DNA of 64,000 bases from Candidatus Endomicrobium neocapritermitis (GCA_009778325.1 WRJZ01000046.1:1-64000), one strand, 5' to 3'; positions 53,787 through 63,050 are shown, counted from the stretch's first letter. The notes: generated from the sequence alone by a model not told the origin. Numbers and translations: made by a program.

Positions 53787-54512
53787 TTACACTGCCTCGT
53801 TTATTTTAAAAGTCATTGCAAAAATATGAAAGTTAAGATTTTCATTTTTAAATTTTATCTTATTTACTGCTTGTGAGTAAGGGAGCACAATCTCCTGAAA
53901 CCATATCTTAGGCTTCCAGTCACCTGAAGGCAGCTTGTCAAAAACAGCCTTGTCAAAAACTTCAGAAAAATATTCAACAGGATCCGATGCCGTATCATAT
54001 TCTTGCAGTTCGTTTTTTGTAAAAAGGTTTCTGTTAACTTTTTGCATATAATCAGGAATGTGAAAATGACTGCAGCAAAAAGCTGCTTTTTCATCAAACA
54101 CTGATGTTAAAAGCCAATTGCTTAACCCTGCATATGCAATCGTGATTATTTTATTTCCGTTCATTATGGCGATTTCTTCTTTTAAGTTATCTCCGGCTTG
54201 TCCTTCCGATGCCCCCAATATATATAATTTGTCATATTTTTGTTCATCAAGCAGCATTTCCTGCTTTCTTATAATCATATTGTTCTTGTTACCGTTTTCC
54301 TTAGAAGGAAATAAAAAAGGAATTCCGTCAACAGATATAAAGGAGTTAGACTGTGGAAGCTCTTCCGCAGGAAATGTCGCACCGGATCCATCAAATGCTC
54401 CGTCACATTTTAATGAGTCATACGAAATGCCGTCATTATTAAAATAGTTCCAGAGATCAAGCAGTAAAAACTGTATCCCCTTATTGAAAACTTTATACCT
54501 TTTAGAAGACAT
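53787..54512 (-). CDS. Beta-sandwich protein B, paralog of protein A
   Basis: A 241-residue single-domain protein clearly homologous along its full length to the one at 37811-38509: LLDLWNYFNNDGISYDS, CDGAFDGSGATFPAEELP, VDGIPFLFPS, LYILGAS, LSNWLL, CSHFHIPDYM, and the C-terminal NFHIFAMTF. It lacks a signal peptide. It keeps the family consensus (FNNDGIS, DGSGAT) better than protein A (FNNDAFS, DSGGAT). It lies between the DegT aminotransferase and the SPASM radical SAM genes with gaps of 14 and 4 bases. Confidence 0.65.
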   Translation of the reverse strand: MSSKRYKVFNKGIQFLLLDLWNYFNNDGISYDSLKCDGAFDGSGATFPAEELPQSNSFISVDGIPFLFPSKENGNKNNMIIRKQEMLLDEQKYDKLYILGASEGQAGDNLKEEIAIMNGNKIITIAYAGLSNWLLTSVFDEKAAFCCSHFHIPDYMQKVNRNLFTKNELQEYDTASDPVEYFSEVFDKAVFDKLPSGDWKPKIWFQEIVLPYSQAVNKIKFKNENLNFHIFAMTFKINEAV

Positions 54513-54526
54513 CTTTCTTACGCCTT

Positions 54527-55720
54527 TTATTTTGAAAGCTCTTTAAAATTATTTATCGCTATGATTATTTCATTAATCTGTTTTTCATCCCTTAACAAAA
54601 AAAACTGAGGTATCCATACAAATTCTTCGGCTAATTTCTCGGCATTTGTACAATCGTCGCTTTCAGGATAATGAAACGGATTTGCTTTGTACATTCTGCT
54701 CCATAAAGGATCTTCTTTTAAAAATACCTTATCCATGAAATATGGATATTTATTCAGCGGGATATCGTCATATCCGCCCCAGCATGGGATTTCATGCAAT
54801 CTGAGACATTCAATAAATTCACTTTTTGTTCTATTGTTGAATTTATCCTTATGATATCTGAACATAAAAAGATGGCAGCCGTGTTTTGTTAAGCCTTTGG
54901 GAATCTCCATCAAAGTTAAACCTTCCATTTTTGATAGTATATTCGCAAGGTAATAATAATTTTTTTCCCTTAATGCATTTTGTTTTTCATAACCGTCTAC
55001 CTGAGCTTCAAGTACTGCCGCTTGAAATTCGCTTATTCTGTAGTTTCCACCCAATAAAACATCATTATGAAGAATTCCGAACCAATGATTATAATCAAGA
55101 TATTTACTTATTTTATATGCCAATTCTTTGTTATTTGTAACAACGGCTCCGCCTTCCCCTGAAGTTATATTTTTGCTATTTTGAAAACTGAAACATCCTA
55201 TATCGCCGAAATTACCTACATATTTTCCTTTATATTCCGTGCCTATTGCCTGAGCACAATCTTCAACTACAGCAATTTTTTCACTCTTTGCCCAATTGCA
55301 CAACTCTTCTATATTGCAACACTGTCCGCCCATGTGAACTGGGATGATACACTTCACTTTTTCTCCGTATTTTTCCTTTAGCCTCTTTACTGACTCTATA
55401 TCAATACATGAAGTTTTTAAATCAACATCCGCAAAAACAGGAATTGCACCTACGTCTAAAACAGAAAAAGCCGTTGCTATAAAAGTAATACTCGGTACTA
55501 TTACATAATCCATATAGCCTATATCTAAAGCCCTTAACGCAAGCTTCAAAGCATGGCTTCCGTTAGTACACGCTAAGCAGTAAGTTACATCTAAAAAACC
55601 TTTAAATTTATCCTGAAATTTATATACAAACTCCCCTTCCCTGCTCCACCATACATTATTATCTATAACTTTAAGAAGATTTTCTTTTATAGCCTGTGAT
55701 TTTATTGGCCATTCAATCAT
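54527..55720 (-). CDS. DegT/DnrJ/EryC1 aminotransferase
   Basis: A 397-residue PLP enzyme that puts an amino group on an NDP-keto-sugar or a related ketone. The PLP Lys183 is in NSKNITSGEGGAVV; VEDCAQAIG (~159-167) and GGNYRISEFQAAV are family blocks. Such enzymes make amino sugars and C7N units in natural products. It lies before the beta-sandwich B gene and after the double glycosyltransferase, so it may make the sugar which that enzyme attaches (inference). Confidence 0.9.
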   Translation of the reverse strand: MIEWPIKSQAIKENLLKVIDNNVWWSREGEFVYKFQDKFKGFLDVTYCLACTNGSHALKLALRALDIGYMDYVIVPSITFIATAFSVLDVGAIPVFADVDLKTSCIDIESVKRLKEKYGEKVKCIIPVHMGGQCCNIEELCNWAKSEKIAVVEDCAQAIGTEYKGKYVGNFGDIGCFSFQNSKNITSGEGGAVVTNNKELAYKISKYLDYNHWFGILHNDVLLGGNYRISEFQAAVLEAQVDGYEKQNALREKNYYYLANILSKMEGLTLMEIPKGLTKHGCHLFMFRYHKDKFNNRTKSEFIECLRLHEIPCWGGYDDIPLNKYPYFMDKVFLKEDPLWSRMYKANPFHYPESDDCTNAEKLAEEFVWIPQFFLLRDEKQINEIIIAINNFKELSK

Positions 55721-55776
55721 TTTTTATTTCTCCTAATTTTTATTTCCTTTGAAGTCCTTATTGTAAACCTGACTTT

Positions 55777-58335
55777 TCAAGCCGGCAAACTCAATGCTTC
55801 CTGCTCAGTTTTTAATTTAATACTGCAAACAGCTTTCTCTGCAGCATGTTCCCATGTCCACTTTGTAACAATATCTTCTCTGGCTTTTTTAGCTTTTTGT
55901 TTTGAAATTTGTTTATTTTGATATGCATATAACATTTTTGATTTTACGTCTTCAATATCCGGTTCAGCCCATAAAGAATATTCTGAAAACGTGCTGTATT
56001 CGTGTTCGCATCCGGATTCTATATTTGCTTTTACCGGAAAACTATTTTCTTGCGTGCATAAATTATCGGGAAAGAAATGCAGAACCGTTATTACGTTTTT
56101 TTCGCAAGACATTGCTTTCATTACGTTCCCTGCTTGGAAATCGTTTCTATGCAAATGCATATAGACATCGCACTCTTGATAATTCTCCACTCTTTTTCTG
56201 GAGTTTAAATCGGCAAACTGTATTTTAATATTGGAAGACGTATCTTCATACAGTTTTTTGAATTTATTGATCTTTGCATAGTATAATTCTTTATATTGCT
56301 CATAATATTTCATATATTGTTTATAACTTATTTCCGTTTGAAAAAATCCGCGTTCGTAAACCGCCCGTATAGGTTCTATATAAACATAAAACTCCGCATT
56401 ATCATTGTTGCTAAACACGCTTTTAAAAGCTTCTAACGCTATATCTATTCCGCTTTCTTTAAAAACAGAACCCATTGCCATAAAAATAAATTTATCGTTA
56501 TTTTTTAACACCGGCTTATAAACTTGATGATTTACTCCTACAGGCACTACAAAAGATTTTTTTTTATCTCCGCCTTGTTTTATAAAGAAATCCATTAAAT
56601 ATTCAGAATAGTGCCACAAAACTCCCAGTTCATTATTTATAAATTCTATTTTTTCATTTAACGGAAAACCTACCAATTCACCGTCAGACCATCCGATAAT
56701 ATTAGGCGTATAGTTTTCAAGCCTTTCGATAGGTATTTCATGATAATTACTGCTCAAAAGCTTTAAATCATTGCTTAGCATTTTTGAAACTATCGCTTTT
56801 TCTTCTTCATAAAGATAGTCGTCATTAGCGAATACTTTACTTCTGTTAATTTCGTCATATTTTATGAAATGCTCAGTATTTTGAATATGGACGTTTATGC
56901 CCTGTTTGTTTAAAGCTATTGCAAACTCTAAAGCTGAAACTGTTTTCTCATACGGCACTTCCAAATCAATTGAAAAAGAAATATTTATATTGCTTTCTTT
57001 TAAAATACCATTTTGTTTGTCAATTTTTATAGAAAATATATCCGCATCTTCAGAAATGCTAAAGCTTTGTTCATTTATTCCAAATAGTTCAAGCAGTTTT
57101 ATTAATTCATATTTATAATCTTTAATATTTCCGATTGAAAAAAATTCAAAAATGTTCCTTAAATCATTTCTATCAATGACAAACAAAACACTCTTGGAAA
57201 TACGCAGCGCTTCTTTAAGGATCAAAGACATATACGGATAAATGATTTTATTCGTGCCTGAACCTATTATAACTTGCTCAAAATGACTGTCTGCATATTC
57301 TGTCCTTGCACCTATTAATCCGCCAAAATTTGAGTACGCTATAGACTTATTATTTAATCTCAATTTATCAATAACATCTAAATCTTCTATACCTGAAATA
57401 AAAACTTTATTTTTATTTTTGATATTTTCATTATAAAACTCTAAGACTTTTGATTTTATGCCGCTATCTGATATTTTATAATTCATTGTTTTAATATTTT
57501 TTATGCATTCCATATATTTCAATAAGCCTACCTTTAAATGGTCCGCATAAAGTTCAATCTCGTACTCTTTAAAATTGTTATGGAATATCACAAGATTTTC
57601 TTTTAATTCACTCAAGTTCTTGCGCCAGCTGGTATGATGAGGCAAATGATAGGCGCTTGCTTTCCTTATCAGCGTAAAATGTATTCCTGCTTTATATAAT
57701 CTATATCCCAAATCTACGTCTTCAACTCCCCATTTCTTCTGATATATCTCGTCAAATTTATGTTTAATAAAAATATCTCTTCCGATTGACATATTGTTTG
57801 AAAATAAACATACCCAAGGCGTAAAATATTTTTCAATGTTGTCATCGCACATTTTATATACGGTTTCTCTTTCATCAAGCAAAGACGGCAGATATTTTAT
57901 ATGCTCTATATTTGCGGCGACTTTTACCGGGGTTATGAAATTAAATAGTTCTAAAGTGGATTGCTCAAGCCTGTATCTATAACCTATTGCGACAATATTT
58001 TTTTGTTTAGAATGAGCCGATATATGTTCGTTTATCAATTCCGGCATCACAAGCATATCGTCGTCAAGAAATATCAATATTTCGCCATTAGCATTTTCCG
58101 CGCCAAGATTTCTCGCGCGCGCTCTTCCTGATTTTCCCGTCGTTTTACAATATTTTATATCCAGCTTATCTTTCCAACTATCGACTACTTTTATTGTCTC
58201 TTCTTCTTTCCCGTCGTTTACTACTACAATTTCAAAACTATCTTCCTTTGATAATTTCTGTTTAGACAAAGAAGCAAGAGTAACATCTAAAAATTTACTT
58301 TTATTACACGTAGGTATAACAACGCTGATAAACAA
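55777..58335 (-). CDS. Two-domain glycosyltransferase (GT2 + GT4-like)
   Basis: An 852-residue protein. The N-terminal ~280 residues are a GT2 domain (VVIPTCNKS, VVVNDG, LIFLDDDM with the DxD near residue 90, WGVEDVDLGYR). A middle linker (~280-470) is of unknown type. The C-terminal ~380 residues are GT4/GT1-like (IIGWSDGE, VPVGVNHQVYKP, FIFMAMGSVFKESGIDIALEAF). No TM segment. It could add two sugars in turn. The start is 2 bases after the TolC stop, within the export operon, so the exported product is probably glycosylated. Confidence 0.85.
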   Translation of the reverse strand: MFISVVIPTCNKSKFLDVTLASLSKQKLSKEDSFEIVVVNDGKEEETIKVVDSWKDKLDIKYCKTTGKSGRARARNLGAENANGEILIFLDDDMLVMPELINEHISAHSKQKNIVAIGYRYRLEQSTLELFNFITPVKVAANIEHIKYLPSLLDERETVYKMCDDNIEKYFTPWVCLFSNNMSIGRDIFIKHKFDEIYQKKWGVEDVDLGYRLYKAGIHFTLIRKASAYHLPHHTSWRKNLSELKENLVIFHNNFKEYEIELYADHLKVGLLKYMECIKNIKTMNYKISDSGIKSKVLEFYNENIKNKNKVFISGIEDLDVIDKLRLNNKSIAYSNFGGLIGARTEYADSHFEQVIIGSGTNKIIYPYMSLILKEALRISKSVLFVIDRNDLRNIFEFFSIGNIKDYKYELIKLLELFGINEQSFSISEDADIFSIKIDKQNGILKESNINISFSIDLEVPYEKTVSALEFAIALNKQGINVHIQNTEHFIKYDEINRSKVFANDDYLYEEEKAIVSKMLSNDLKLLSSNYHEIPIERLENYTPNIIGWSDGELVGFPLNEKIEFINNELGVLWHYSEYLMDFFIKQGGDKKKSFVVPVGVNHQVYKPVLKNNDKFIFMAMGSVFKESGIDIALEAFKSVFSNNDNAEFYVYIEPIRAVYERGFFQTEISYKQYMKYYEQYKELYYAKINKFKKLYEDTSSNIKIQFADLNSRKRVENYQECDVYMHLHRNDFQAGNVMKAMSCEKNVITVLHFFPDNLCTQENSFPVKANIESGCEHEYSTFSEYSLWAEPDIEDVKSKMLYAYQNKQISKQKAKKAREDIVTKWTWEHAAEKAVCSIKLKTEQEALSLPA

Positions 58336-58337
58336 TT

Positions 58338-59777
58338 TTATTCTCCTATTAGTCGTTCTATTTCTATGGCTGTCAAATTATTTTCAAAAATTGCTTTATT
58401 TAATTTTTCTTTAATATCTTTCATTTCATATAAGGTTTCTAAAATATCGTTATTTGATACCATTCCGCGCTTAAACTTTTCTTTCACGGCATCAAACCGT
58501 TTATTTGCAAGAGAAACTGTTTGTATTAATGCTTCAACTTGATTATTAAGAAATTCCAAACGGTTTATCTTCAACGCGACATCCGAATAATAATCTTTTT
58601 CCAGATCGGATAGTTTGATTTTTTCCTTATGTAATTCATTTTTGGCCTGCTCGTATGTATTTTGCTTATCTTTATTCCCGACAGGAACCGCAAGCTCAAT
58701 TCCTATCTGCCAGGTATAGTGATCCGCTTTTGCAGTTTGCGCGTAAGAATCAAACAAATTTCTTTCCATTCCGTTAATTTTTGCGCCGGCTATGGCATTT
58801 AGAATCGGCATATTAGTAGCTTTTGCAACTTTCAGCGTGATTTCTCTTTTTTCTATTTCTTTAAGCTGTTTAATGTATTCATAATTATGCGTCAGTCCTT
58901 TTTTGCGGACATATTCAAAATCGTATTTATTTATATATGTTTCGTATTTATCCTGAGGTATCAATTTCGTATTATAATTTTCATCGTCGTAATTTATGTT
59001 CATCAGTTTTTTTAATATGAATTCGGCTTCAATACATTGCCGTTTCATATCAATGCAAGAAGCTTGTTCTTCTGAGACTTTTTCTTTGACCTTTAAAACA
59101 TCTATTCCGGATATTTCGCCCGCTTTTAACTTAGCTAACGAATTATTCTCTATTTCTTTTATAGCAGACAGCGTTTCCTGTGATAATCTATAACCGTAAT
59201 AAGTGTAATTAAGTTCAAAATATGCTTTCTTTACATCGTTTTCTATTTGATTTTTTAAATCTTCATATTCATCATTTGCAATTTTTAAATTGATTTTTGC
59301 CGTTTCTATAGTTTGTGTTATAACAGCTACTTTTGCCCCGCTTAACACAGGTTGCCTAATATTGAAACCTATTGAATTTTTGTATAGGGGATTCATTACT
59401 TGATTTACTATATTCGTGTTTTCATAAAAATTATTAAACACGAAATCGACTTGTGTTCCCGTAATTAATTGTTTTGTAAGGCCTACGTCAGCGTATAAAT
59501 CCGTAATTTTTAAGATATCCACGCCGTCCAAAGTCGAATCTGCCGGAGTATTGATATTATTAAGCATTACATTTGACCACAAATAGGGCTCGAATATTGC
59601 ATTTGCGCGCTTAATTTCCAATTTCAAATTTGATATTTCATACAACTTTATCTTTAAATAATTTGACGATTGTATGGCCGTATCTACACATTCGTTTAAC
59701 GTTATTTCTTTTATTTTCTCGGCAAAACAATTATTAGACAATAAAAGAATTGACAGCAAGATACTAATTACTTTCAT
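58338..59777 (-). CDS. TolC-family outer-membrane efflux protein
   Basis: A 479-residue outer-membrane channel with a signal peptide (cleavage near CFA-EKI, residue ~19). The two OEP repeats show the typical long helices ('ITLNECVDTAIQSS', 'NDVKKAYFELNYTYYGYRLSQETL', 'FDAVKEKFKRGMVSNNDILETLYEM'). It overlaps the HlyD gene by 14 bases. With the next two genes it forms a complete tripartite exporter from cytoplasm to outside. Confidence 0.92.
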   Translation of the reverse strand: MKVISILLSILLLSNNCFAEKIKEITLNECVDTAIQSSNYLKIKLYEISNLKLEIKRANAIFEPYLWSNVMLNNINTPADSTLDGVDILKITDLYADVGLTKQLITGTQVDFVFNNFYENTNIVNQVMNPLYKNSIGFNIRQPVLSGAKVAVITQTIETAKINLKIANDEYEDLKNQIENDVKKAYFELNYTYYGYRLSQETLSAIKEIENNSLAKLKAGEISGIDVLKVKEKVSEEQASCIDMKRQCIEAEFILKKLMNINYDDENYNTKLIPQDKYETYINKYDFEYVRKKGLTHNYEYIKQLKEIEKREITLKVAKATNMPILNAIAGAKINGMERNLFDSYAQTAKADHYTWQIGIELAVPVGNKDKQNTYEQAKNELHKEKIKLSDLEKDYYSDVALKINRLEFLNNQVEALIQTVSLANKRFDAVKEKFKRGMVSNNDILETLYEMKDIKEKLNKAIFENNLTAIEIERLIGE

Positions 59778-60618
59778 TGCCTATTGTTTCCTTAATTAAA
59801 TATTCAAAAAATGTCATATGACCGTACATTATCCGCACATTAGCGCTCATCATCGGAAACATTTTAATATGCTGCATATATTCGCTCGGAGATATAAAAT
59901 TCGTAAGCAAAACGATAACCTCAAATACCCCTTTATCTCCGTCTATTTTTCCCTCCGGTAAAATTTTAATTACTTTTCCGTTTAAGACGGCTCTGTAATT
60001 TGAAAACCCTTTTATTTGTATTATCGCTTTCTGCGAAAGTTTTATTTTATAAACGTCTTTTTCTTGAACGTTCAAACGCACGACATATTCGTCTAAATCG
60101 GACATTTTTGCCAAAATGGTTCCTTTTTGGACATAATCGTCTTTTTTTAACTTTAATTCGGTGTTGCTAATTACAAACCCGGCCATTGACGATTTAATAG
60201 TAGTTTTTGCTATCCTGTCTTTATTTATTTTTGCGATTTTGTATTTATTCTCCGCCTCTAAAAACTCCCTCCTGGATACTATATCCTTCTGATAGAGTTC
60301 TTTTAAATTAGTATATATCTCTTCTTGCAGTCTATAATCTTCAAGCGCTATTTCATTATTAATTTCCTCATCCACGCCGCGTATATTAAACATCGGGAAG
60401 CCTTTGTCTATTTGACCGCCTTCTTCAATGTAAACATCTTCTATGATTCCGTCTATAGGAGCTTTTATTAATTCCTGATTATAAGGCTCTATAAAACCAT
60501 ATCCCGAAACAAAAAAGTTTTTCTTAAAAAAGAAAAATATGCAAACTATCGCGATTACAAGTATTATAAACAAACTATTTATTGCAAATATTATTTTACG
60601 GATGCTTTTAATAATCAT
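59764..60618 (-). CDS. HlyD-family periplasmic adaptor
   Basis: A 284-residue membrane fusion protein with one N-terminal TM segment (~10-30), a lipoyl-like half (LIKAPIDGIIEDVYIEEGGQIDKG, ~48-71), a coiled-coil hairpin (~75-130), the second lipoyl half (IKSSMAGFVISN) and a beta-barrel end. It links the ABC transporter to TolC. It is on the short side for the family but looks complete. Confidence 0.9.
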   Translation of the reverse strand: MIIKSIRKIIFAINSLFIILVIAIVCIFFFFKKNFFVSGYGFIEPYNQELIKAPIDGIIEDVYIEEGGQIDKGFPMFNIRGVDEEINNEIALEDYRLQEEIYTNLKELYQKDIVSRREFLEAENKYKIAKINKDRIAKTTIKSSMAGFVISNTELKLKKDDYVQKGTILAKMSDLDEYVVRLNVQEKDVYKIKLSQKAIIQIKGFSNYRAVLNGKVIKILPEGKIDGDKGVFEVIVLLTNFISPSEYMQHIKMFPMMSANVRIMYGHMTFFEYLIKETIGNESN

Positions 60619-60635
60619 TTCAAACGCTCTGTTAT

Positions 60636-62408
60636 TTATATGACATTCTGAATATATTCCTGCTTAAATTGTTCTTTGTATAATTTTGAATATAATCCGC
60701 CAGTTTTTAATAAATCCGAATGTCTGCCTTTTTCTTTTACGGTTCCAGCTTCCAAAACGATAATTTCATCGGAATTTATAATCGTTGACAATCTGTGAGC
60801 TATTGCTATTGTCGTTCTGTTTTTTACAAGCTGGCTTATAGCGTCTTTTATGACCGTTTCAGTCTGCGAATCAAGCGATGAAGTTGCTTCGTCTAAGATA
60901 AGTATCGGCAGATTTTTAATCATCGCTCTTGCTATCGCAATCAACTGTTTTTGCCCGCCGGACAGCTTCACACCGTTTTCTCCAACCATAGAATTATAGC
61001 CTTTCGGCAAGGAAATTATATAGTCGTGCAAATGTATTTTTTTGCAAATATCAACAACTTTCTCTCTGGAAATTCTATGACCATAGCTTATATTATTCAT
61101 TAACGTCGTATAAAATATATGCGGATGCTGCGGAACAACGGCTATATTTTTTCTTAATTCATTAACTTTATACTCTTTTATATCGCGCCCCGATACTAAA
61201 ATACTTCCAGAATCCGGTAAATAATATCTTAATATTAAAGAAGTAATAGTTGTTTTTCCTGCGCCTGTATGACCTACCAAAGCCACATTTTTGCCTGTTT
61301 CTATAGTTAAATTAATATTTTGTAAAACCTTTTTTGAATCTGATTTTGGATAAGAAAAACTTACGTTTCTAAATTCTATATTGGGAATAAAGTCATTATT
61401 GTTAATAATATTGCAAGCACTTACTCCCATTATCTTATCTTCTGTTTCTATGTTAGATATTTCCTCTATCCTGTCTATAGCGGGCCTGCCTTGTTTTAAA
61501 CTCGTCAATACTCCTACAAGAGCTTCTATAGGTCCTCTGACCATTTGCAAATATGACATCACCATAACCAAAAACCCCAGCGAAATATTTCCGCTCATAT
61601 ATTCGCTTACGGCAAAGAAAAAAGCTATGCATATTCCAATCGCAGGTATTGATTCGGCAAATATATTCATAACGCTGCATATTACAAAGCTTTTCATTCT
61701 CAGTCTGAACAAAGAACAGTTTTCGCTGACAAATATTTTACTTTCATGCTTTTCAGTAGTATAATTCTTAACTTCTTTAATTCCTGGAATTACGTCATAT
61801 ATTTTTGAATATAACTCGCCTACTTTAACTCCGATTGCACGGGAAGAAGTTTCTATCGGCTTCTTAAATAATGTGAGATTTAAAACATATAAAACCGACA
61901 TGAGAGCAAATAAAATAAGAAACTTAAACCCTATAAAGGATAAAATTATAACTATCATTACAACTTTTGTAACTTCAACACATATGTTTATAATTGTCCC
62001 GACTATCGTCCCCGCAACAATATCTACGTCTTCAAAAATCCTTTGGGATATTTTTCCGGTAGGGAAATCGGTAAAAAATGAAATTGGCAACTTTAAAAGA
62101 TATTCATAATATTCTTTTCTCAGGCTCAGGATTAATTTATTATGCAGCCATCCTTGTAAATATGCTCTAAAAAACGTAAGTACAATCATAAACATACTTG
62201 TAAAAAAACTTAATAAGATTGCAGTATATACTATAGTTGTATTTCTTATGATTAAATTATCTATGATTAAGCTGAAATACCAAGGGAATGCATAACTTAA
62301 TATGGAAAGAATAAGAGAGCTTATAACCAAAGTAATAAATACCTTGTAATAAGTTTTTGCTTTTTGAATCTGTATGAACCATTTTACGAACGTATTATCT
62401 CTTTTCAT
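60636..62408 (-). CDS. ABC exporter (fused membrane and ATPase domains)
   Basis: A 590-residue half-transporter with six TM helices (~20-310) and a C-terminal ATPase: Walker A GHTGAGKTT (~385), signature LSGGQ (~485), Walker B LPILILDEATSS (~505) and IAHRLST. It lacks the N-terminal C39 peptidase domain of bacteriocin exporters, so no double-glycine leader is expected to be cut here. First gene of the minus operon, 32 bases after promoter P3. Confidence 0.93.
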   Translation of the reverse strand: MKRDNTFVKWFIQIQKAKTYYKVFITLVISSLILSILSYAFPWYFSLIIDNLIIRNTTIVYTAILLSFFTSMFMIVLTFFRAYLQGWLHNKLILSLRKEYYEYLLKLPISFFTDFPTGKISQRIFEDVDIVAGTIVGTIINICVEVTKVVMIVIILSFIGFKFLILFALMSVLYVLNLTLFKKPIETSSRAIGVKVGELYSKIYDVIPGIKEVKNYTTEKHESKIFVSENCSLFRLRMKSFVICSVMNIFAESIPAIGICIAFFFAVSEYMSGNISLGFLVMVMSYLQMVRGPIEALVGVLTSLKQGRPAIDRIEEISNIETEDKIMGVSACNIINNNDFIPNIEFRNVSFSYPKSDSKKVLQNINLTIETGKNVALVGHTGAGKTTITSLILRYYLPDSGSILVSGRDIKEYKVNELRKNIAVVPQHPHIFYTTLMNNISYGHRISREKVVDICKKIHLHDYIISLPKGYNSMVGENGVKLSGGQKQLIAIARAMIKNLPILILDEATSSLDSQTETVIKDAISQLVKNRTTIAIAHRLSTIINSDEIIVLEAGTVKEKGRHSDLLKTGGLYSKLYKEQFKQEYIQNVI

Positions 62409-62440
62409 ATATTAAAATTTCCATTTTGCAATACATTATT

Positions 62441-62481
62441 AATCAGACTTATATTATATAAAAAATAAGACTAATAAACAA
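62441..62481 (-). promoter_or_regulatory. Cluster promoter P3 with paired TWAGTC half-sites
   Basis: Minus strand: -35 TTGTTT (62481-62476), 17-base spacer ATTAGTCTTATTTTTTA, -10 TATAAT (62458-62453). Half-site TTAGTCTTAT is in the spacer and ATAAGTCTGA just past the -10, 23 bases apart. It drives the exporter operon and lies about 90 bases from the divergent XRE gene. Confidence 0.75.
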
Positions 62482-62570
62482 TAGAAAAAAACCTTATTCT
62501 TTTGTAAAGTTAAAAAAATTTAAAGTTTTATTTTTATTGAAAAGTTTTGTTACAGCATAAAGGTATAGTT

Positions 62571-62918
62571 ATGGAAAATGAAGAATTATATAAATTAATC
62601 GGTAATAATATACGCAAAAATAGAAAAGACCAATGTCTTACTATACAAGACATTGCAAATTTAACAGACACGGATTGGTCTTTTTTGGCTAGGATAGAAA
62701 CAGGAAATGGGATTCCTTCAATAGCAACTGTTAATAAGATAGCTAAAGCTTTAAATATAGGATTAGAAGATATCTTTAAAAAACAAAAGAACGATAACTT
62801 GATAGATAAAACTGTCATTAATCTTATTGAATCTTTTTCAGAAAATGATAAAAAAAATATTGTAAAAATATTAAAAACTATTAAATTAATCAATCAAAAT
62901 AACAAATCTTCCATTTAA
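62571..62918 (+). CDS. XRE-family transcriptional regulator
   Basis: A 115-residue protein with an N-terminal helix-turn-helix (residues ~9-63: IRKNRKDQCLTIQDIANLT, FLARIETGNGIPSIATVNKIAKALNI) and a short helical C-terminus that may form dimers. I use the ATG at 62571, with AAAGG 8 bases before it, and not an upstream start at 62547. It is divergent from the exporter operon; the TWAGTC half-sites between them, shared with P1 and P2, are its likely targets (inference). No ligand domain is apparent. Confidence 0.87.
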   Translation: MENEELYKLIGNNIRKNRKDQCLTIQDIANLTDTDWSFLARIETGNGIPSIATVNKIAKALNIGLEDIFKKQKNDNLIDKTVINLIESFSENDKKNIVKILKTIKLINQNNKSSI

Positions 62919-63000
62919 AAACAACCTGCTTATTTAGAAACTTTTATATCCCAAAGCTTTTTGATACCACCGGCACTGCTGATGGCTTTATATACCAAAT

Positions 63001-63037
63001 AAAAAAGAACTGCCGTTTTTAGCAGCAGTTCTTTTTT
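63001..63037. terminator. Bidirectional terminator between XRE gene and rplA
   Basis: The stem AAAAAAGAACTGC (63001-63013) pairs with GCAGTTCTTTTTT (63025-63037), giving a U-rich run on both strands. It ends rplA on the minus strand and the XRE gene on the plus strand, so it also marks the boundary of the cluster. Confidence 0.85.
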
Positions 63038-63050
63038 TTATTTTATTTTT

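Noticed and set aside
27948-62918. Interpretation of the whole region as an O-antigen or capsule locus
   Set aside because: There is only one glycosyltransferase gene in the cluster, and no Wzx/Wzy, chain-length regulator, ligase or sugar-nucleotide pathway. The ACP, radical SAM and TolC-type exporter genes do not fit.
62932-63035. Minus-strand 33-codon frame ending in IKKLWDIKVSK, considered as a small peptide or precursor
   Set aside because: It has no ATG or GTG start and no ribosome site, and it overlaps the rplA terminator hairpin. It may be a gene remnant but cannot be supported as a gene.
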